NCBI RefSeq assembly: GCF_016907015.1 | Contig: NZ_JAFBBE010000025.1 | Coordinates: 1-48,184 of the forward strand | From: Oceanisphaera litoralis | GTDB lineage: Bacteria > Pseudomonadota > Gammaproteobacteria > Enterobacterales > Aeromonadaceae | Reading direction: 5' to 3' | Length of the DNA: 48,184 nucleotides | Part shown: one piece after another, positions 1-9,243 of the stretch | How positions within the stretch are numbered: position 1 is the first letter of the stretch | Layout: each line of letters opens with the position of its first letter | The notes under the pieces: model-generated | What the model saw: the letters and a program-made list of their open reading frames with translations, nothing else | Databases searched by the model: none | What the model was told of the DNA's origin: nothing | Program-made: the position numbers and the translations under genes

Positions 1-105
1 TATCTGGCTTGGCGGCGATTCTTTGAAACTCACACTAACCCGAATGAAAACAGCATCTTATTGGCACAGACACAGTTAACGCATACATAGCCAATTGGAT
101 TGGTA

Positions 106-783
106 TTACAGCATGAAATGCCGGGCCAGCAGCGCCGCGGTAAAGTTGGTTTTAAGATAGAAGCCGCGCGGCAGCGTCATGATGGGCTGTCCCTGGCGAC
201 CGACCGCCTCGGTCAGTGCCCGGCTGTTGGCCGCCTTGGGCCTGAGCTGCAGCACCTGGCCATGACGGGCACTGATGTTCTGTACCTTCCCCAGGCTGAT
301 CAGCTCCATGATTTCTTCCCAGTCCTGACGTAACCACTGTTCTTCCTGCTCGCTCGGGCTCCACAGCAGCGGCTGGCCGATGATCCTGTCACCGGGTGCC
401 AGGCTGCGTTCCCCGAGCACCGGTATCCACAAGACCCGGGATAACTTGTTGCGTACGTTGGAATCTTCCCAGCGCAGGCCGCCGATGTTCGTCAGCGGTG
501 CCACGCTGACAAAGGTGGTTTCCAGTGGCTTGCCACGACTGTCGATGGGGATGGTTTTCAGCTCGACCCCCAGCTCGGGAAAGTCCTGCTCCGGCTTGGA
601 GCCTGCGCTGGCGCCCAGCGCCAGTTCGAGCAGTTGGCCCACCCAGCCCTTGTCTCGTCGCAGATCGGCAGGCACCGGAATATCAAGTGACTGGGCCAGT
701 TCTCTCAGCGACAGGCCGGCCAGTTGTTCGGCGCTCAGCTGCAGGGCCGGGATCGATGCAGGGCGGGAAATGGGTTTGTTCAA
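106..783 (-). CDS. mutH: DNA mismatch repair endonuclease MutH
   Basis: MutH nicks the unmethylated strand at hemimethylated GATC sites after MutS/MutL have recognised a mismatch. The 225-residue product matches the usual length (229 in E. coli). The catalytic D-x6-E-x-K signature is visible as D67, E74 and K76 ([10 protein letters not shown]), with a further conserved acidic residue at E53 and the conserved lysine near residue 113 (NVRNKLSR). The gene is transcribed leftwards, divergent from rppH, as in E. coli. The long non-coding interval upstream carries DnaA boxes and is annotated separately. The left 105 bases of the window, downstream of the stop, show no gene. Identification is secure from motif, length and context. 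Confidence 0.96.
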   Translation of the reverse strand: MNKPISRPASIPALQLSAEQLAGLSLRELAQSLDIPVPADLRRDKGWVGQLLELALGASAGSKPEQDFPELGVELKTIPIDSRGKPLETTFVSVAPLTNIGGLRWEDSNVRNKLSRVLWIPVLGERSLAPGDRIIGQPLLWSPSEQEEQWLRQDWEEIMELISLGKVQNISARHGQVLQLRPKAANSRALTEAVGRQGQPIMTLPRGFYLKTNFTAALLARHFML

Positions 784-929
784 AATATAACCGCCCTCCA
801 GGGGTGGAAAAAATGCCGACCAATGGGTCGGTAAATATTGTAACCAAATGATTTTAAATGATTTATCAGAAGGTTGTTATTGCTCTTTTTGGCGGCTGCA
901 TGATATACCGGTTTTACCCGAGTATAAAC

Positions 930-1290
930 ATGCTGTTGCACAGCCTTATCCACAGAAAATCTGGATAACTGCGCGCCAGGGCCGAATGTTGATTTTACGG
1001 CAGCCAAACCGCCAAAAATCAGCTTTTTTTTCTTGCCGTTAACGCTTTGTTTACCTCGGTTTTGTGGATAAGTTTCCTCTGGTTGATCTTTGAGCAGTGA
1101 GACTTACTAACACGGCAGTCATTTTGAGTCGGGCTGTTAAAAGATCCAGCACGATCCTTTTTTTTGATATTATCCTTATGATTTTTTAGTGTTTTTTATC
1201 TCATCTTATGTTTTGATCACCCTGTTGTTCACAGGGCGGGGAAGGGAGGATCTCAAGCTATACAGCCTTTATCACAAGCTTATCCACATA
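930..1290. promoter_or_regulatory. DARS2-like DnaA-reactivating locus (DnaA box cluster)
   Basis: The 675-bp gap 784-1458 between mutH and rppH has no credible gene and is AT-rich. It contains perfect DnaA boxes TTATCCACA at 946-954 (+), 1063-1071 (-) and 1280-1288 (+). A one-mismatch box at 960-968 (-) faces the first across 5 bp. A weak box-like TGTTGCACA lies at 934-942. At least seven GATC sites fall between about 1080 and 1320. A one-mismatch IHF-like site is at 864-876. In E. coli exactly this intergenic position holds DARS2, which exchanges ADP for ATP on DnaA with help from IHF and Fis. Position and boxes are seen; the function is inferred from that parallel. An origin-like role is less likely because no dnaA/gyrB/mnmG-type neighbours are present. 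Confidence 0.8.
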
Positions 1291-1458
1291 AATTGGGGGA
1301 AAGCGATCCCCTGACGATCCTTTTTCTGTTTATAACTATTGACAAAAAGACAAGTTATTCAACATTGCTCATCAAGCTCGTGCTGACAGCATCATTTGCC
1401 GGGAATAGGGGAATATGGAACAATCGTCCTTATGTTATTTTTTTAGTCTGGTGATTGC

Positions 1459-1971
1459 GTGATAGATGGCGACGGTTTTCGTCCCAATGTAGGCATAGTG
1501 ATCTGCAATCGCAAAGGCCAGGTGTTATGGGCCAGACGCTACGGGCAACATTCCTGGCAGTTCCCCCAGGGCGGGGTGGACGACGGCGAAACGCCGGAAC
1601 AGTCCATGTATCGGGAACTGTATGAAGAAATCGGGCTCAGACCCGAAAATGTCACCTTGCTGGCGGTCACCCGCCACTGGCTGAAGTACAAGTTACCCAA
1701 GCGTCTGGTGCGATGGGACAGCAATCCCGTCTGCATCGGTCAAAAACAGAAGTGGTTTCTGTTGCGGTTGGAATCGGATCATGAATCGCACATCGAATTT
1801 GGCTGTCATGGACATCCGGAGTTCGATGACTGGCGCTGGGTCAGTTACTGGTACCCGGTGCGACAGGTGGTTTCTTTCAAGCGGGAAGTCTATCGACGGG
1901 TACTGAGGGAGTTTGCTCCCATCGTGATGGCAGAGCAAGGCCGCCGAGACGCTCGCAAGCGACATCGGTAA
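1459..1971 (+). CDS. rppH: RNA pyrophosphohydrolase RppH
   Basis: RppH removes pyrophosphate from the 5' end of primary transcripts, opening mRNAs to RNase E decay. The 170-residue protein starts [17 protein letters not shown], the family start, using GTG as E. coli does. The Nudix box spans about residues 38-60, with the metal-binding RELYEE core at R52-E57. The C-terminal half keeps the RppH-specific [13 protein letters not shown]-like and [10 protein letters not shown] stretches. It lies 25 bp upstream of ptsP in the conserved rppH-ptsP pair. A perfect -35 hexamer TTGACA occurs at 1339-1344 upstream, but no convincing -10 follows, so the promoter is uncertain. Confidence 0.95.
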   Translation: MIDGDGFRPNVGIVICNRKGQVLWARRYGQHSWQFPQGGVDDGETPEQSMYRELYEEIGLRPENVTLLAVTRHWLKYKLPKRLVRWDSNPVCIGQKQKWFLLRLESDHESHIEFGCHGHPEFDDWRWVSYWYPVRQVVSFKREVYRRVLREFAPIVMAEQGRRDARKRHR

Positions 1972-1996
1972 CGCATCGACAAAGGAGTAGGCGGCA

Positions 1997-4255
1997 GTGT
2001 TAAAGGAATTGCGGGAAATCGTTCAGCAGGTAACGGCCAGTTCCGACCTTAATGGTGCCATGAACGAGCTGGTTCGCCAGACTCGTCATGCCATGCAGGT
2101 GGACTGCTGCTCCATTTATCTGCGCCAGGAGCCTGAGCAGAATTACCTGCTGGCGGCCACCGATGGCCTGGCCGCCAAGGCCGTGGGTCACGTGCGCATT
2201 CCGTTGGGCGAGGGCATCGTCGGCCTGATCGGGGAAAAGGAAGAACTGATCAACCTGGCCGATGCCCAGCAGCATCCCAAATTCAAGTATCTGCCCGAAG
2301 CGCGCGAAGACGCCTTCAAGTCCTTCCTCGGTGCCCCCATCATTCATCAGCGTAAAACCCTGGGCGTACTGGTGGTGCAGCAGAGGCAGGTACGGCTGTT
2401 CGAAGAGGGGGAAGAGTCGTTTCTGGTGACCCTGGCCTCCCAGCTGGCCACCGTTATCGCCCATGCCGAGGCCAAGGGTAATCTGCGCTCGCCGAACTGG
2501 CATGGCATGCTGCGTGGCCTGGCGGGCTCTCCCGGCGTCGCCATTGGACGTGCCTGGGTGTGGCGGCCCCGGGTCGAACTGAGCCAGGTGAAGGAGCGCA
2601 AGGCGGATGATGCCGTCGTGCAGCACGAGCGACTCGACAAGGTGCTGGTGCAGGTGGAAGACGAACTGAACGGCATGGCGCTGCGTTTCAAGGAGTCTCA
2701 GGCCAGCGAGTCGGTGGCGGTGTTCGAGGTGTATCAGTATATCCTCAAGGATCCGGTGTTTATCGGCCTGATCCGGGAGCAGATTGAGCGAGGCTGGATT
2801 GCCGGCAGTGCGGTCAAGCGGGTCTGTGAAAAACAGATAGCCCAGTTTTCGGTGATGTCGGATCCCTACCTGCGCGAGCGGGCGGCGGATATTCGTGATC
2901 TGGGCCAGCGGTTGCTGACCCGGCTGATCCACGAAGATGATGGCCTGCTGACGCTGGACGAGCCGATCATTCTGGTGGCGGACGAAATCAGCGCCACCCT
3001 GATTGCGGAAATCCCCCGCAGCAAGCTCAAGGGTATCGTTTCCGCCAAGGGCTCCATCAACTCTCACGCCGCCATTCTGGCCCGGGCCATGGGCATTCCG
3101 GCGGTGATGGGCATCGATCATTCGTTCGAGTTGCTGGAAGACCGTACCCTGATCGTCGATGGCTACAACGGTGACTTGCTGGTGGAACCGGTGCCTTCGG
3201 TGCTGCGCGAATATCGCCGCCTGATGGCCGAAGAAGAGCAGATGGACGAGCTCTTCGACACGGTGCGCAACGAAAGCTCAGTGACGCTGGACGGCGTGTC
3301 CGTGTCCTTGCTGCTGAACGCGGGTCTGAGCGCGGATAGCGATATCGCCATGAACGACACCGCCGATGGGGTGGGGCTGTTCCGTACCGAAATTCCCTTC
3401 ATGATGCGCGACCGCTTTCCCTCCGAGCAGGAGCAGGTCATCAGCTATCGCCGGGTCATGAGCAGTTACGTCGGCAAGCCGGTGTGCATGCGTACCCTGG
3501 ATGTGGGCGGTGACAAGCAATTGCCTTACTTCCCCATCGTGGAAGAAAACCCCTTTCTTGGCTGGCGAGGTATTCGGCTTACCCTGGATCATCCCGAAAT
3601 CTTTCTGGTGCAGCTGAAGGCCATGCTGCGTGCCAGCCAGGGGCTGGACAACCTGTCCATCATGCTGCCCATGGTGACCAGTCTCGACGAGATACGGGTC
3701 GCGCGCAGAATGCTGGATCGGGCCTGGCGTGAGGTGTCGGCCGAAACCGCCGATCAGCAGGGTATCATCCGTTACCCCAGCCTGGGGGTGATGATAGAAG
3801 TGCCGGCCCTGCTCTACCAGCTACAGGACATGGCCCCGCTGGTGGACTTCTGGTCGGTAGGTACCAACGATCTGACCCAGTATCTGCTGGCGGTAGACAG
3901 AAACAACGGCCGGGTGGCCGATATTTACGATGCCCTGCATCCGGCGGTCTTGCGTGCCTTGCAGCAGATCATCGACGCGGCTCGTCATTACGCCAAGCCG
4001 GTGTCCATCTGTGGTGAGCTGGCCGGTGACCCCATCGGGGTGCTGGTGTTGCTGGCCATGGGCTATCGGCGGTTCAGCATGAACAACAGCAACCTCATGC
4101 GCGTCAAATATATAGTGCGTCAGTCACGCTGTGACGAGCTGCAGAAGCTGCTGCAGGAAGCCCTCAACCATCGGCATACCGGGGTGTTCAAGGGGCTGTT
4201 CGGCCGTTATCTGGAACAACGGGGCCTGGGCGGACTGCTGCGCGGCGGACGCTGA
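1997..4255 (+). CDS. ptsP: Phosphoenolpyruvate--protein phosphotransferase PtsP (enzyme I-Ntr)
   Basis: EI-Ntr takes phosphate from PEP and passes it to NPr, starting the nitrogen-related phosphotransferase relay; it is cytoplasmic. The 752-residue chain has an N-terminal GAF domain (about 1-165), then the EI phosphohistidine and PEP-binding domains. The phosphorylated histidine is H357 in INSHAAILARAMGIPAVMG. The PEP-utilising barrel is recognisable in LFRTEIPFM, CMRTLDVGGDKQLPYF, GWRGIR, SVGTNDLTQY and SICGELAGDP. The start is GTG at 1997 with AAAGGAG at 1981-1987; the GTG fits the spacing and the family N-terminus (MLxxLRxIV). It follows rppH and precedes lgt by 92 bp. The length equals the E. 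coli enzyme within a few residues. Confidence 0.95.
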   Translation: MLKELREIVQQVTASSDLNGAMNELVRQTRHAMQVDCCSIYLRQEPEQNYLLAATDGLAAKAVGHVRIPLGEGIVGLIGEKEELINLADAQQHPKFKYLPEAREDAFKSFLGAPIIHQRKTLGVLVVQQRQVRLFEEGEESFLVTLASQLATVIAHAEAKGNLRSPNWHGMLRGLAGSPGVAIGRAWVWRPRVELSQVKERKADDAVVQHERLDKVLVQVEDELNGMALRFKESQASESVAVFEVYQYILKDPVFIGLIREQIERGWIAGSAVKRVCEKQIAQFSVMSDPYLRERAADIRDLGQRLLTRLIHEDDGLLTLDEPIILVADEISATLIAEIPRSKLKGIVSAKGSINSHAAILARAMGIPAVMGIDHSFELLEDRTLIVDGYNGDLLVEPVPSVLREYRRLMAEEEQMDELFDTVRNESSVTLDGVSVSLLLNAGLSADSDIAMNDTADGVGLFRTEIPFMMRDRFPSEQEQVISYRRVMSSYVGKPVCMRTLDVGGDKQLPYFPIVEENPFLGWRGIRLTLDHPEIFLVQLKAMLRASQGLDNLSIMLPMVTSLDEIRVARRMLDRAWREVSAETADQQGIIRYPSLGVMIEVPALLYQLQDMAPLVDFWSVGTNDLTQYLLAVDRNNGRVADIYDALHPAVLRALQQIIDAARHYAKPVSICGELAGDPIGVLVLLAMGYRRFSMNNSNLMRVKYIVRQSRCDELQKLLQEALNHRHTGVFKGLFGRYLEQRGLGGLLRGGR

Positions 4256-4347
4256 GTCCAGCTCCTGCAAATCTTTACCTCTCTTAAATTGCAGTACCGT
4301 CGTTTCAATAGCACAATAGCTGCTTTTGTTGCTGACGGGGTAAGTGC

Positions 4348-5166
4348 ATGTCTCAAGGTCACTGGGTGTTTCCCGGATTCGATCCCATCGCCATACAAAT
4401 CGGTCCCCTGGCGGTGCACTGGTATGGCCTTATGTATCTGCTGGGCTTTGTCTTCGCCTGGTGGATGGCCAATCGCCGTGCGGCGCGACCGGGCTCGGAC
4501 TGGACCCGGGATCAGGTCTCCGACGTGCTCTTCTACGGTTTTCTCGGGGTGATCCTCGGTGGCCGCCTCGGTTACGTGTTTTTCTATCAGTTCGATACCT
4601 TTCTCGCCGACCCGCTTTACCTCGTCAAGATCTGGACCGGTGGCATGTCGTTTCACGGCGGCCTGATCGGGGTGATCACGGCGCTTTGGCTGTTTGCTCG
4701 CAAGCAGAACAAAACCTTTTTTGCGGTAGCCGATTTTATCGCACCGCTGATCCCCTTCGGGCTGGGGGCCGGTCGCATCGGCAACTTCATTAACGGCGAG
4801 CTGTGGGGCCGGGTCACGGAGGTGCCCTGGGGCATTATTTTTCCGGCGGCAGGCATGCTGCCGCGTCACCCTTCCCAGCTGTACCAGTTTGCCCTCGAAG
4901 GGGTGGTCTTGCTGATCATCCTGAATCTGGCCTGGCGCGCGCGTCCGCCTCGTGGCGTGATTTCCGGCCTCTTCCTGCTGTGCTACGGCCTGTTCCGCTT
5001 CCTGGTGGAATTTGTACGGGAGCCGGATGCCCAGCTTGGGCTTTACCTTGATTTGTTCAGCATGGGGCAGCTGTTGTCGATGCCGATGATGCTGGCCGGT
5101 GCACTGATGTTATGGGCGGCCTGTCGTCGTCCCCAATGGTTTGGTAATGGAGAAAAAACAGCATGA
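4348..5166 (+). CDS. lgt: Prolipoprotein diacylglyceryl transferase Lgt
   Basis: Lgt attaches diacylglycerol from phosphatidylglycerol to the lipobox cysteine of prelipoproteins, the first step of lipoprotein maturation at the inner membrane. The 272-residue protein has about seven hydrophobic segments. The essential histidine is H103 (MSFHGG) and R143 lies in the signature [14 protein letters not shown] conserved arginine near the C-terminus lies in [12 protein letters not shown]. The stop TGA overlaps the thyA start in an ATGA, indicating translational coupling as in E. coli lgt-thyA. LspA, which acts on its product, is encoded at 14646-15134. Confidence 0.96.
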   Translation: MSQGHWVFPGFDPIAIQIGPLAVHWYGLMYLLGFVFAWWMANRRAARPGSDWTRDQVSDVLFYGFLGVILGGRLGYVFFYQFDTFLADPLYLVKIWTGGMSFHGGLIGVITALWLFARKQNKTFFAVADFIAPLIPFGLGAGRIGNFINGELWGRVTEVPWGIIFPAAGMLPRHPSQLYQFALEGVVLLIILNLAWRARPPRGVISGLFLLCYGLFRFLVEFVREPDAQLGLYLDLFSMGQLLSMPMMLAGALMLWAACRRPQWFGNGEKTA

Positions 5167-5957
5167 AAGCCTATCTGGAGCTGATGCAACACATCCTGGA
5201 CAAGGGCGCCGTCAAGGAAGACAGAACCGGTACCGGCACCCTGTCGGTATTCGGCCACCAGATGCGCTTCGATCTGAGTGAGGGCTTTCCGCTGATCACC
5301 ACCAAGAAGTGTCATCTGAAATCGATTATTCACGAACTGCTGTGGTTTCTGAACGGTGACACCAACATCGGCTATCTGAAGCAGCACGGGGTGCGGATCT
5401 GGGACGAGTGGGCCGACGACAAGGGCGATCTGGGCCCGGTATACGGCCATCAGTGGCGCAGCTGGCAGGGAGCGGACGGTCGCACCATCGATCAGATAAG
5501 CCAGGCGCTGAACACCATCAAGACCAATCCGGACAGCCGTCGCATCATCGTCTCGGCCTGGAACGTGGGCGAGCTGGATCAAATGGCGCTGGCGCCCTGC
5601 CACGCCCTGTTCCAGTTTTATGTGGCTGAGGGCAAGCTGTCTTGCCAGCTCTATCAGCGCAGCTGTGATGTGTTCCTCGGCCTGCCCTTCAATATTGCCA
5701 GCTACGCGCTGCTGACCCATATGCTGGCCCAACAGGCGGGACTCGACGTGGGCGATTTTGTCTGGACCGGTGGTGATGTGCATCTTTACCGCAATCACCT
5801 GGAGCAGGCTCGGCTGCAACTGGGCCGCGAGCCCAGAGCATTGCCCACAATGCGACTGGCCCGCCGTCCGGATTCACTGTTTGAGTATGCCTACGAGGAT
5901 TTTATTCTGGAAGACTATCATCCGTACCCGCATATCAAGGCACCGGTCGCCATTTGA
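5163..5957 (+). CDS. thyA: Thymidylate synthase ThyA
   Basis: ThyA converts dUMP to dTMP using methylenetetrahydrofolate. The 264-residue length is identical to E. coli ThyA. The nucleophilic cysteine is C146 in [12 protein letters not shown]. The folate/dUMP-binding segments [11 protein letters not shown] near the N-terminus, [21 protein letters not shown] and the C-terminal [12 protein letters not shown] are present. It overlaps the lgt stop by four bases. The 177-bp gap that follows (5958-6134) is AT-rich and holds no gene; it probably carries the nhaA promoter, but no hexamer pair stands out. Confidence 0.97.
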   Translation: MKAYLELMQHILDKGAVKEDRTGTGTLSVFGHQMRFDLSEGFPLITTKKCHLKSIIHELLWFLNGDTNIGYLKQHGVRIWDEWADDKGDLGPVYGHQWRSWQGADGRTIDQISQALNTIKTNPDSRRIIVSAWNVGELDQMALAPCHALFQFYVAEGKLSCQLYQRSCDVFLGLPFNIASYALLTHMLAQQAGLDVGDFVWTGGDVHLYRNHLEQARLQLGREPRALPTMRLARRPDSLFEYAYEDFILEDYHPYPHIKAPVAI

Positions 5958-6134
5958 CAGATTTTTGTTTGTAAATAAAGCTACACTATAGATTAACATT
6001 TTATTTTCATCGGTATTTTTGAGCTATTTCGTACTTAATTTCGCTTTTTCCGAGGTGTCGATCAGAAACAACCGATTATTACCCCTGTAACAAGCTGATT
6101 ACACTCGGGCTATTCTTTGAGAAGGAGCTCGATT

Positions 6135-7334
6135 ATGTCGCAAGTGCTTAAACGCTTTCTGGCCATGGAGTCGGCCGGTGGAATACTGCTGATCATTGCT
6201 GCCCTGATTGCCATGCTGATGGCCAACACCGGCCTTTCCGGCATCTATCAGCACTTCCTCGAGATGCCCATTCAGCTGCGCATCGGCAATCTCGATCTCG
6301 ACAAGCCACTGTTGCTGTGGGTTAACGATGGCATGATGGCGGTGTTCTTCCTGCTGGTGGGCCTCGAGGTCAAACGCGAAATGGTGGAAGGTGCGCTTTC
6401 GACCCGCGAACAGGCCATGTTTCCGGCCCTGGCCGCCCTTGGCGGCATGATTTTTCCTGCCCTCTGGTTCATGCTGCTGAACCAGGGGGAGCCTGCCAAC
6501 CATAGCGGCTGGGCTATTCCTGCCGCCACCGACATTGCCTTTGCGCTGGGGGTCATGGCCCTGCTCGGCAAACGGGTGCCGCTGACCCTCAAGGTGTTTC
6601 TGCTGGCGCTGGCGATTATCGACGATCTGGGCGCCATCATCATCATCGCCCTGTTCTACAACCAGGGTGTGGATTTCACGGCCATGGCGGTAGGGGCGCT
6701 GGGTATTGTCGGTCTGGTATGGCTGAATCGGGCCCGGGTATGCAATTTGATGCCCTACCTGCTGCTGGGCTGGATCATCTGGGTTGCCGTGCTCAAGTCG
6801 GGGGTACATGCCACCCTGGCCGGCGTGATCCTGGGCTTTCTGATCCCCCTTTACGGCCACCGTTTCTCCCCCTCCAAGCAACTTGAACACTTTCTTAGCC
6901 CCTGGTGTGCCTTCGTGATACTGCCGCTGTTTGCCTTTGTGAACGCCGGGGTATCGCTGGAAGGACTGTCGCTGACCGATTTGACGTCGGCGCTGCCTCT
7001 GGGGGTGATGGTCGGGCTGCTGGTGGGCAAGCCCATGGGGATTTTTCTGGTCAGCTGGTTGTCGGTGCGTCTGGGTTATGCCCGGTTGCCGGCGGGCGTG
7101 TGTTTCCGTCAGATCTTTGCGGTCTCGGTGTTGTGTGGTATCGGCTTTACCATGTCGATCTTCATTTCCTCACTGGCCTTTGCGGATCAGGCCCAGCTTG
7201 CCAACCTGTCGCGCCTGGGCATTCTGATGGGCTCGACCCTGGCGGCTATTGCCGGTTATGTGATGCTGCGGCGGGTGTTGCCGAAAAAGGCTCCCGAGCG
7301 GCGCAAGGTGTCGGCGCACACTCAACTGGTGTAA
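6135..7334 (+). CDS. nhaA: Na+/H+ antiporter NhaA
   Basis: NhaA exchanges two protons for one sodium ion across the inner membrane, exporting Na+/Li+ at alkaline pH. The 399-residue protein has about 12 hydrophobic segments. The ion-binding pair D163/D164 sits in [17 protein letters not shown]133 in [15 protein letters not shown], and the lysine of the transport site is K299 in LVGKPMGIF. The frame is open from a TTG at 6117, but the ATG at 6135 is preferred: AAGGAG lies at 6122-6127 with 7-bp spacing. The regulator nhaR follows on the same strand, as in E. coli. Confidence 0.95.
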   Translation: MSQVLKRFLAMESAGGILLIIAALIAMLMANTGLSGIYQHFLEMPIQLRIGNLDLDKPLLLWVNDGMMAVFFLLVGLEVKREMVEGALSTREQAMFPALAALGGMIFPALWFMLLNQGEPANHSGWAIPAATDIAFALGVMALLGKRVPLTLKVFLLALAIIDDLGAIIIIALFYNQGVDFTAMAVGALGIVGLVWLNRARVCNLMPYLLLGWIIWVAVLKSGVHATLAGVILGFLIPLYGHRFSPSKQLEHFLSPWCAFVILPLFAFVNAGVSLEGLSLTDLTSALPLGVMVGLLVGKPMGIFLVSWLSVRLGYARLPAGVCFRQIFAVSVLCGIGFTMSIFISSLAFADQAQLANLSRLGILMGSTLAAIAGYVMLRRVLPKKAPERRKVSAHTQLV

Positions 7335-7357
7335 AGGCCGCTCCCGTTTTCATCATG

Positions 7358-7390
7358 CCGGTCGGGTGTAAAAACCCGGCCGGTTTCTTT
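7358..7390 (+). terminator. Rho-independent terminator after nhaA
   Basis: A 10-bp stem (7358-7367 with 7374-7383, one G-T pair) with a six-base loop is followed by TTTCTTT. It lies between nhaA and nhaR, so nhaR probably has its own promoter or depends on read-through. Confidence 0.7.
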
Positions 7391-7422
7391 ATGATGGAGC
7401 ATTGAATCCCGGAGACGGCACC

Positions 7423-8367
7423 TTGTCACACCTTAACTACAACCACCTGTATTACTTCTGGATGACGCAGAAGAAAGGCTCGGTCACCAAGGCGGCCGAA
7501 GCGCTGTTTCTGACCCCCCAGACCGTTACCGGGCAGATCCGTCAGCTGGAGCAGCGCCTCGGTGGCAAGCTGTTCAAGCGCAAGGGGCGCCAGCTGGAGG
7601 CCAGCGAGCTGGGCCAGCTGGTGTTCAAGTATGCGGATCGCATGTTCAGTCTGTCTTACGAGATGCTGGATATAGTGCATTACCGCAAGGAAGATCACCT
7701 GATTTTCGACGTCGGCATCGCCGATGCCTTGTCCAAACGACTGGCGAGCCGGGTCCTGCTGTCGGTGATCCCCAATGATGGCTCCATCCACCTGCGCTGC
7801 TACGAGTCGACCCACGAAATGCTGCTCGAGCAGCTGAGCGAGCACAAGCTGGACATGATACTGTCGGACTGCCCGGTCGACTCGGCCCAGCATGCGGGGC
7901 TGCTGTCCAAGAAGCTGGGAGAGTGCGATATCGGCTTCTACTGCCGGGAGCCGTTACCGACCAAGCCCTTTCCCGAGTGTCTGGAAGAGCGGCGGCTGTT
8001 GATCCCGGGGCGGCGTACCGCCATGGGACGGCAACTGCGGCACTGGCTGGAGGTGCAGGGCCTCACGCCGCAGATCTTGGGTGAATTCGACGATGCGGCG
8101 CTGATGAAGGCGTTCGGCTTTTTCAACCAGGGTATTTTCGTGGCGCCGGCCATCTATCGGGACGCCATTTTGCAATATCAGCCGGTGATTGAGCTCGGTC
8201 GGGTCGAAGAGCTGAAAGAAGAGTACTACGTCATTTTTGCCGAGCGGATGATCCAGCATCCGGCGGTAAAGCGATTATGTGAAAGTGACTTCAGCTCGTT
8301 GTTCTCCGGGCTGGACGATTTTTCTGCGGTGACACCGCCCGTCACCTTCGATGGTGAATTCAGTTAA
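7423..8367 (+). CDS. nhaR: LysR-family transcriptional activator NhaR
   Basis: NhaR is the sodium-responsive LysR-type activator of nhaA. The 314-residue protein has an N-terminal winged helix-turn-helix (about residues 5-63, [27 protein letters not shown]) and a ligand-binding domain. Long stretches match E. coli NhaR as recalled, e.g. [46 protein letters not shown] and [15 protein letters not shown]. The frame opens at a TTG at 7402, but the TTG at 7423 gives the family N-terminus and has GGAG at 7411-7414 at good spacing, so it was chosen. It follows nhaA after a terminator-like hairpin and lies 15 bp before an ArsR-type gene. Confidence 0.92.
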   Translation: MSHLNYNHLYYFWMTQKKGSVTKAAEALFLTPQTVTGQIRQLEQRLGGKLFKRKGRQLEASELGQLVFKYADRMFSLSYEMLDIVHYRKEDHLIFDVGIADALSKRLASRVLLSVIPNDGSIHLRCYESTHEMLLEQLSEHKLDMILSDCPVDSAQHAGLLSKKLGECDIGFYCREPLPTKPFPECLEERRLLIPGRRTAMGRQLRHWLEVQGLTPQILGEFDDAALMKAFGFFNQGIFVAPAIYRDAILQYQPVIELGRVEELKEEYYVIFAERMIQHPAVKRLCESDFSSLFSGLDDFSAVTPPVTFDGEFS

Positions 8368-8382
8368 AACAGACACTGGAAA

Positions 8383-8700
8383 ATGGACATCACGATGGCA
8401 TTGAATATGGAAGCAATGGCAGCCAACGCGGCCCAGGCAGTCAGGCTGCTGAAGGCGTTGGCCAACGAACGAAGACTGTTTATTTTGTGTCATTTACTCG
8501 ACAAGGAGCTGTCGGTCGGAGAAATGAACCAGCACCTGGGGCTGAGTCAGTCGGCGCTGTCGCAACATCTGGCGCTGTTGCGTAACGATGGCCTGGTGCG
8601 CACACGCAAAGAGGCGCAGACGGTGTATTATTCGCTGAAAAGCGAGGAAGTGCGGGAAGTGATCGCCCTGCTGCACAAGCTGTACTGCCGGGAGGAGTGA
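8383..8700 (+). CDS. ArsR/SmtB-family regulator, YgaV/SqrR-like (possible persulfide sensor)
   Basis: This 105-residue protein is a single winged helix-turn-helix repressor. The recognition helix is LGLSQSALSQHLALLRNDGLVRTRKEAQTVYYSL. The classic arsenic ELCVCDL metal motif is replaced by ELSVGEM, so metal sensing at alpha-3 is unlikely. Two cysteines remain, C36 (LFILCHLL) and C102 (KLYCREE). They match the pair in E. coli YgaV and the SqrR/BigR group, which sense reactive sulfur. That role is inference; no sulfur gene lies next to it. The start could also be the ATG at 8395. It is 15 bp downstream of nhaR and may be co-transcribed, and it ends at a bidirectional terminator. Confidence 0.8.
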   Translation: MDITMALNMEAMAANAAQAVRLLKALANERRLFILCHLLDKELSVGEMNQHLGLSQSALSQHLALLRNDGLVRTRKEAQTVYYSLKSEEVREVIALLHKLYCREE

Positions 8701-8733
8701 AGAGAGAAGAGTGAGGGGTGAACTCCAGACAAT

Positions 8734-8761
8734 AAAAAACCGGCATTAAGCCGGTTTTTTT
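8734..8761. terminator. Bidirectional Rho-independent terminator
   Basis: The perfect stem CCGGC/GCCGG (8740-8744 with 8750-8754) is flanked by six A residues on the left and seven T residues on the right. It can end both the rightward ArsR gene and the leftward rpsT transcript. Confidence 0.88.
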
Positions 8762-8785
8762 GACGCTGCGGATTAAGTCTCTGAA

Positions 8786-9046
8786 TTACAGAGCCTTGAT
8801 CTTGGCGTTCAGGCGGCTCTTGTGACGAGCAGCTTTGTTCTTGTGGATCAGACCTTTGGTGGCCATACGATCCAGCAGAGGCTGAGCGACGTCGAAAGCT
8901 TTCTGTGCGTTCGCTTTGTCACCGCTGGCGATGGCTGCAACTACTTTTTTCACGTAGGTGCGAACCATGGAACGGCGGCTGGCGTTGTGCTTACGGCGTT
9001 TCTCTGCTTGAATCGCGCGTTTCTTAGCAGACTTGATATTAGCCAA
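8786..9046 (-). CDS. rpsT: 30S ribosomal protein S20
   Basis: S20 is a primary 16S rRNA-binding protein of the small subunit. The 86-residue basic protein begins [25 protein letters not shown], which is diagnostic. It is encoded leftwards, divergent from murJ, matching the rpsT/murJ arrangement of E. coli and Pseudomonas. The 197-bp region between the two starts must hold both promoters. A small hairpin, CCCTGT/ACAGGG, lies at 9149-9168. Confidence 0.97.
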   Translation of the reverse strand: MANIKSAKKRAIQAEKRRKHNASRRSMVRTYVKKVVAAIASGDKANAQKAFDVAQPLLDRMATKGLIHKNKAARHKSRLNAKIKAL

Positions 9047-9243
9047 GGTAAAACTCCTGAAACTGTCTTAGCGAGTGTTAATAAAAGGCCGAGGAATATG
9101 CCTTTTTCACCGCAGATTGTCAATTGATTTGTGCAAATAAACACCGCCCTGTGGTCAGATACAGGGCTGGGGGTTAAACTGTCGGCCGGATTCTAGCAGC
9201 ATTCCCCTGCATTCAGCAATTTTCTTACCGCGAGGTTTTCATT

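Noticed and set aside
780-1042. Short ORFs in the mutH-rppH gap
   Set aside because: They cover DnaA boxes and have no ribosome binding sites or recognisable sequence; the region is better explained as a regulatory locus.
930-1320. Chromosomal replication origin (oriC)
   Set aside because: DnaA boxes and GATC sites look origin-like, but gene context matches E. coli DARS2 and no dnaA/dnaN/mnmG/rsmG genes are nearby.
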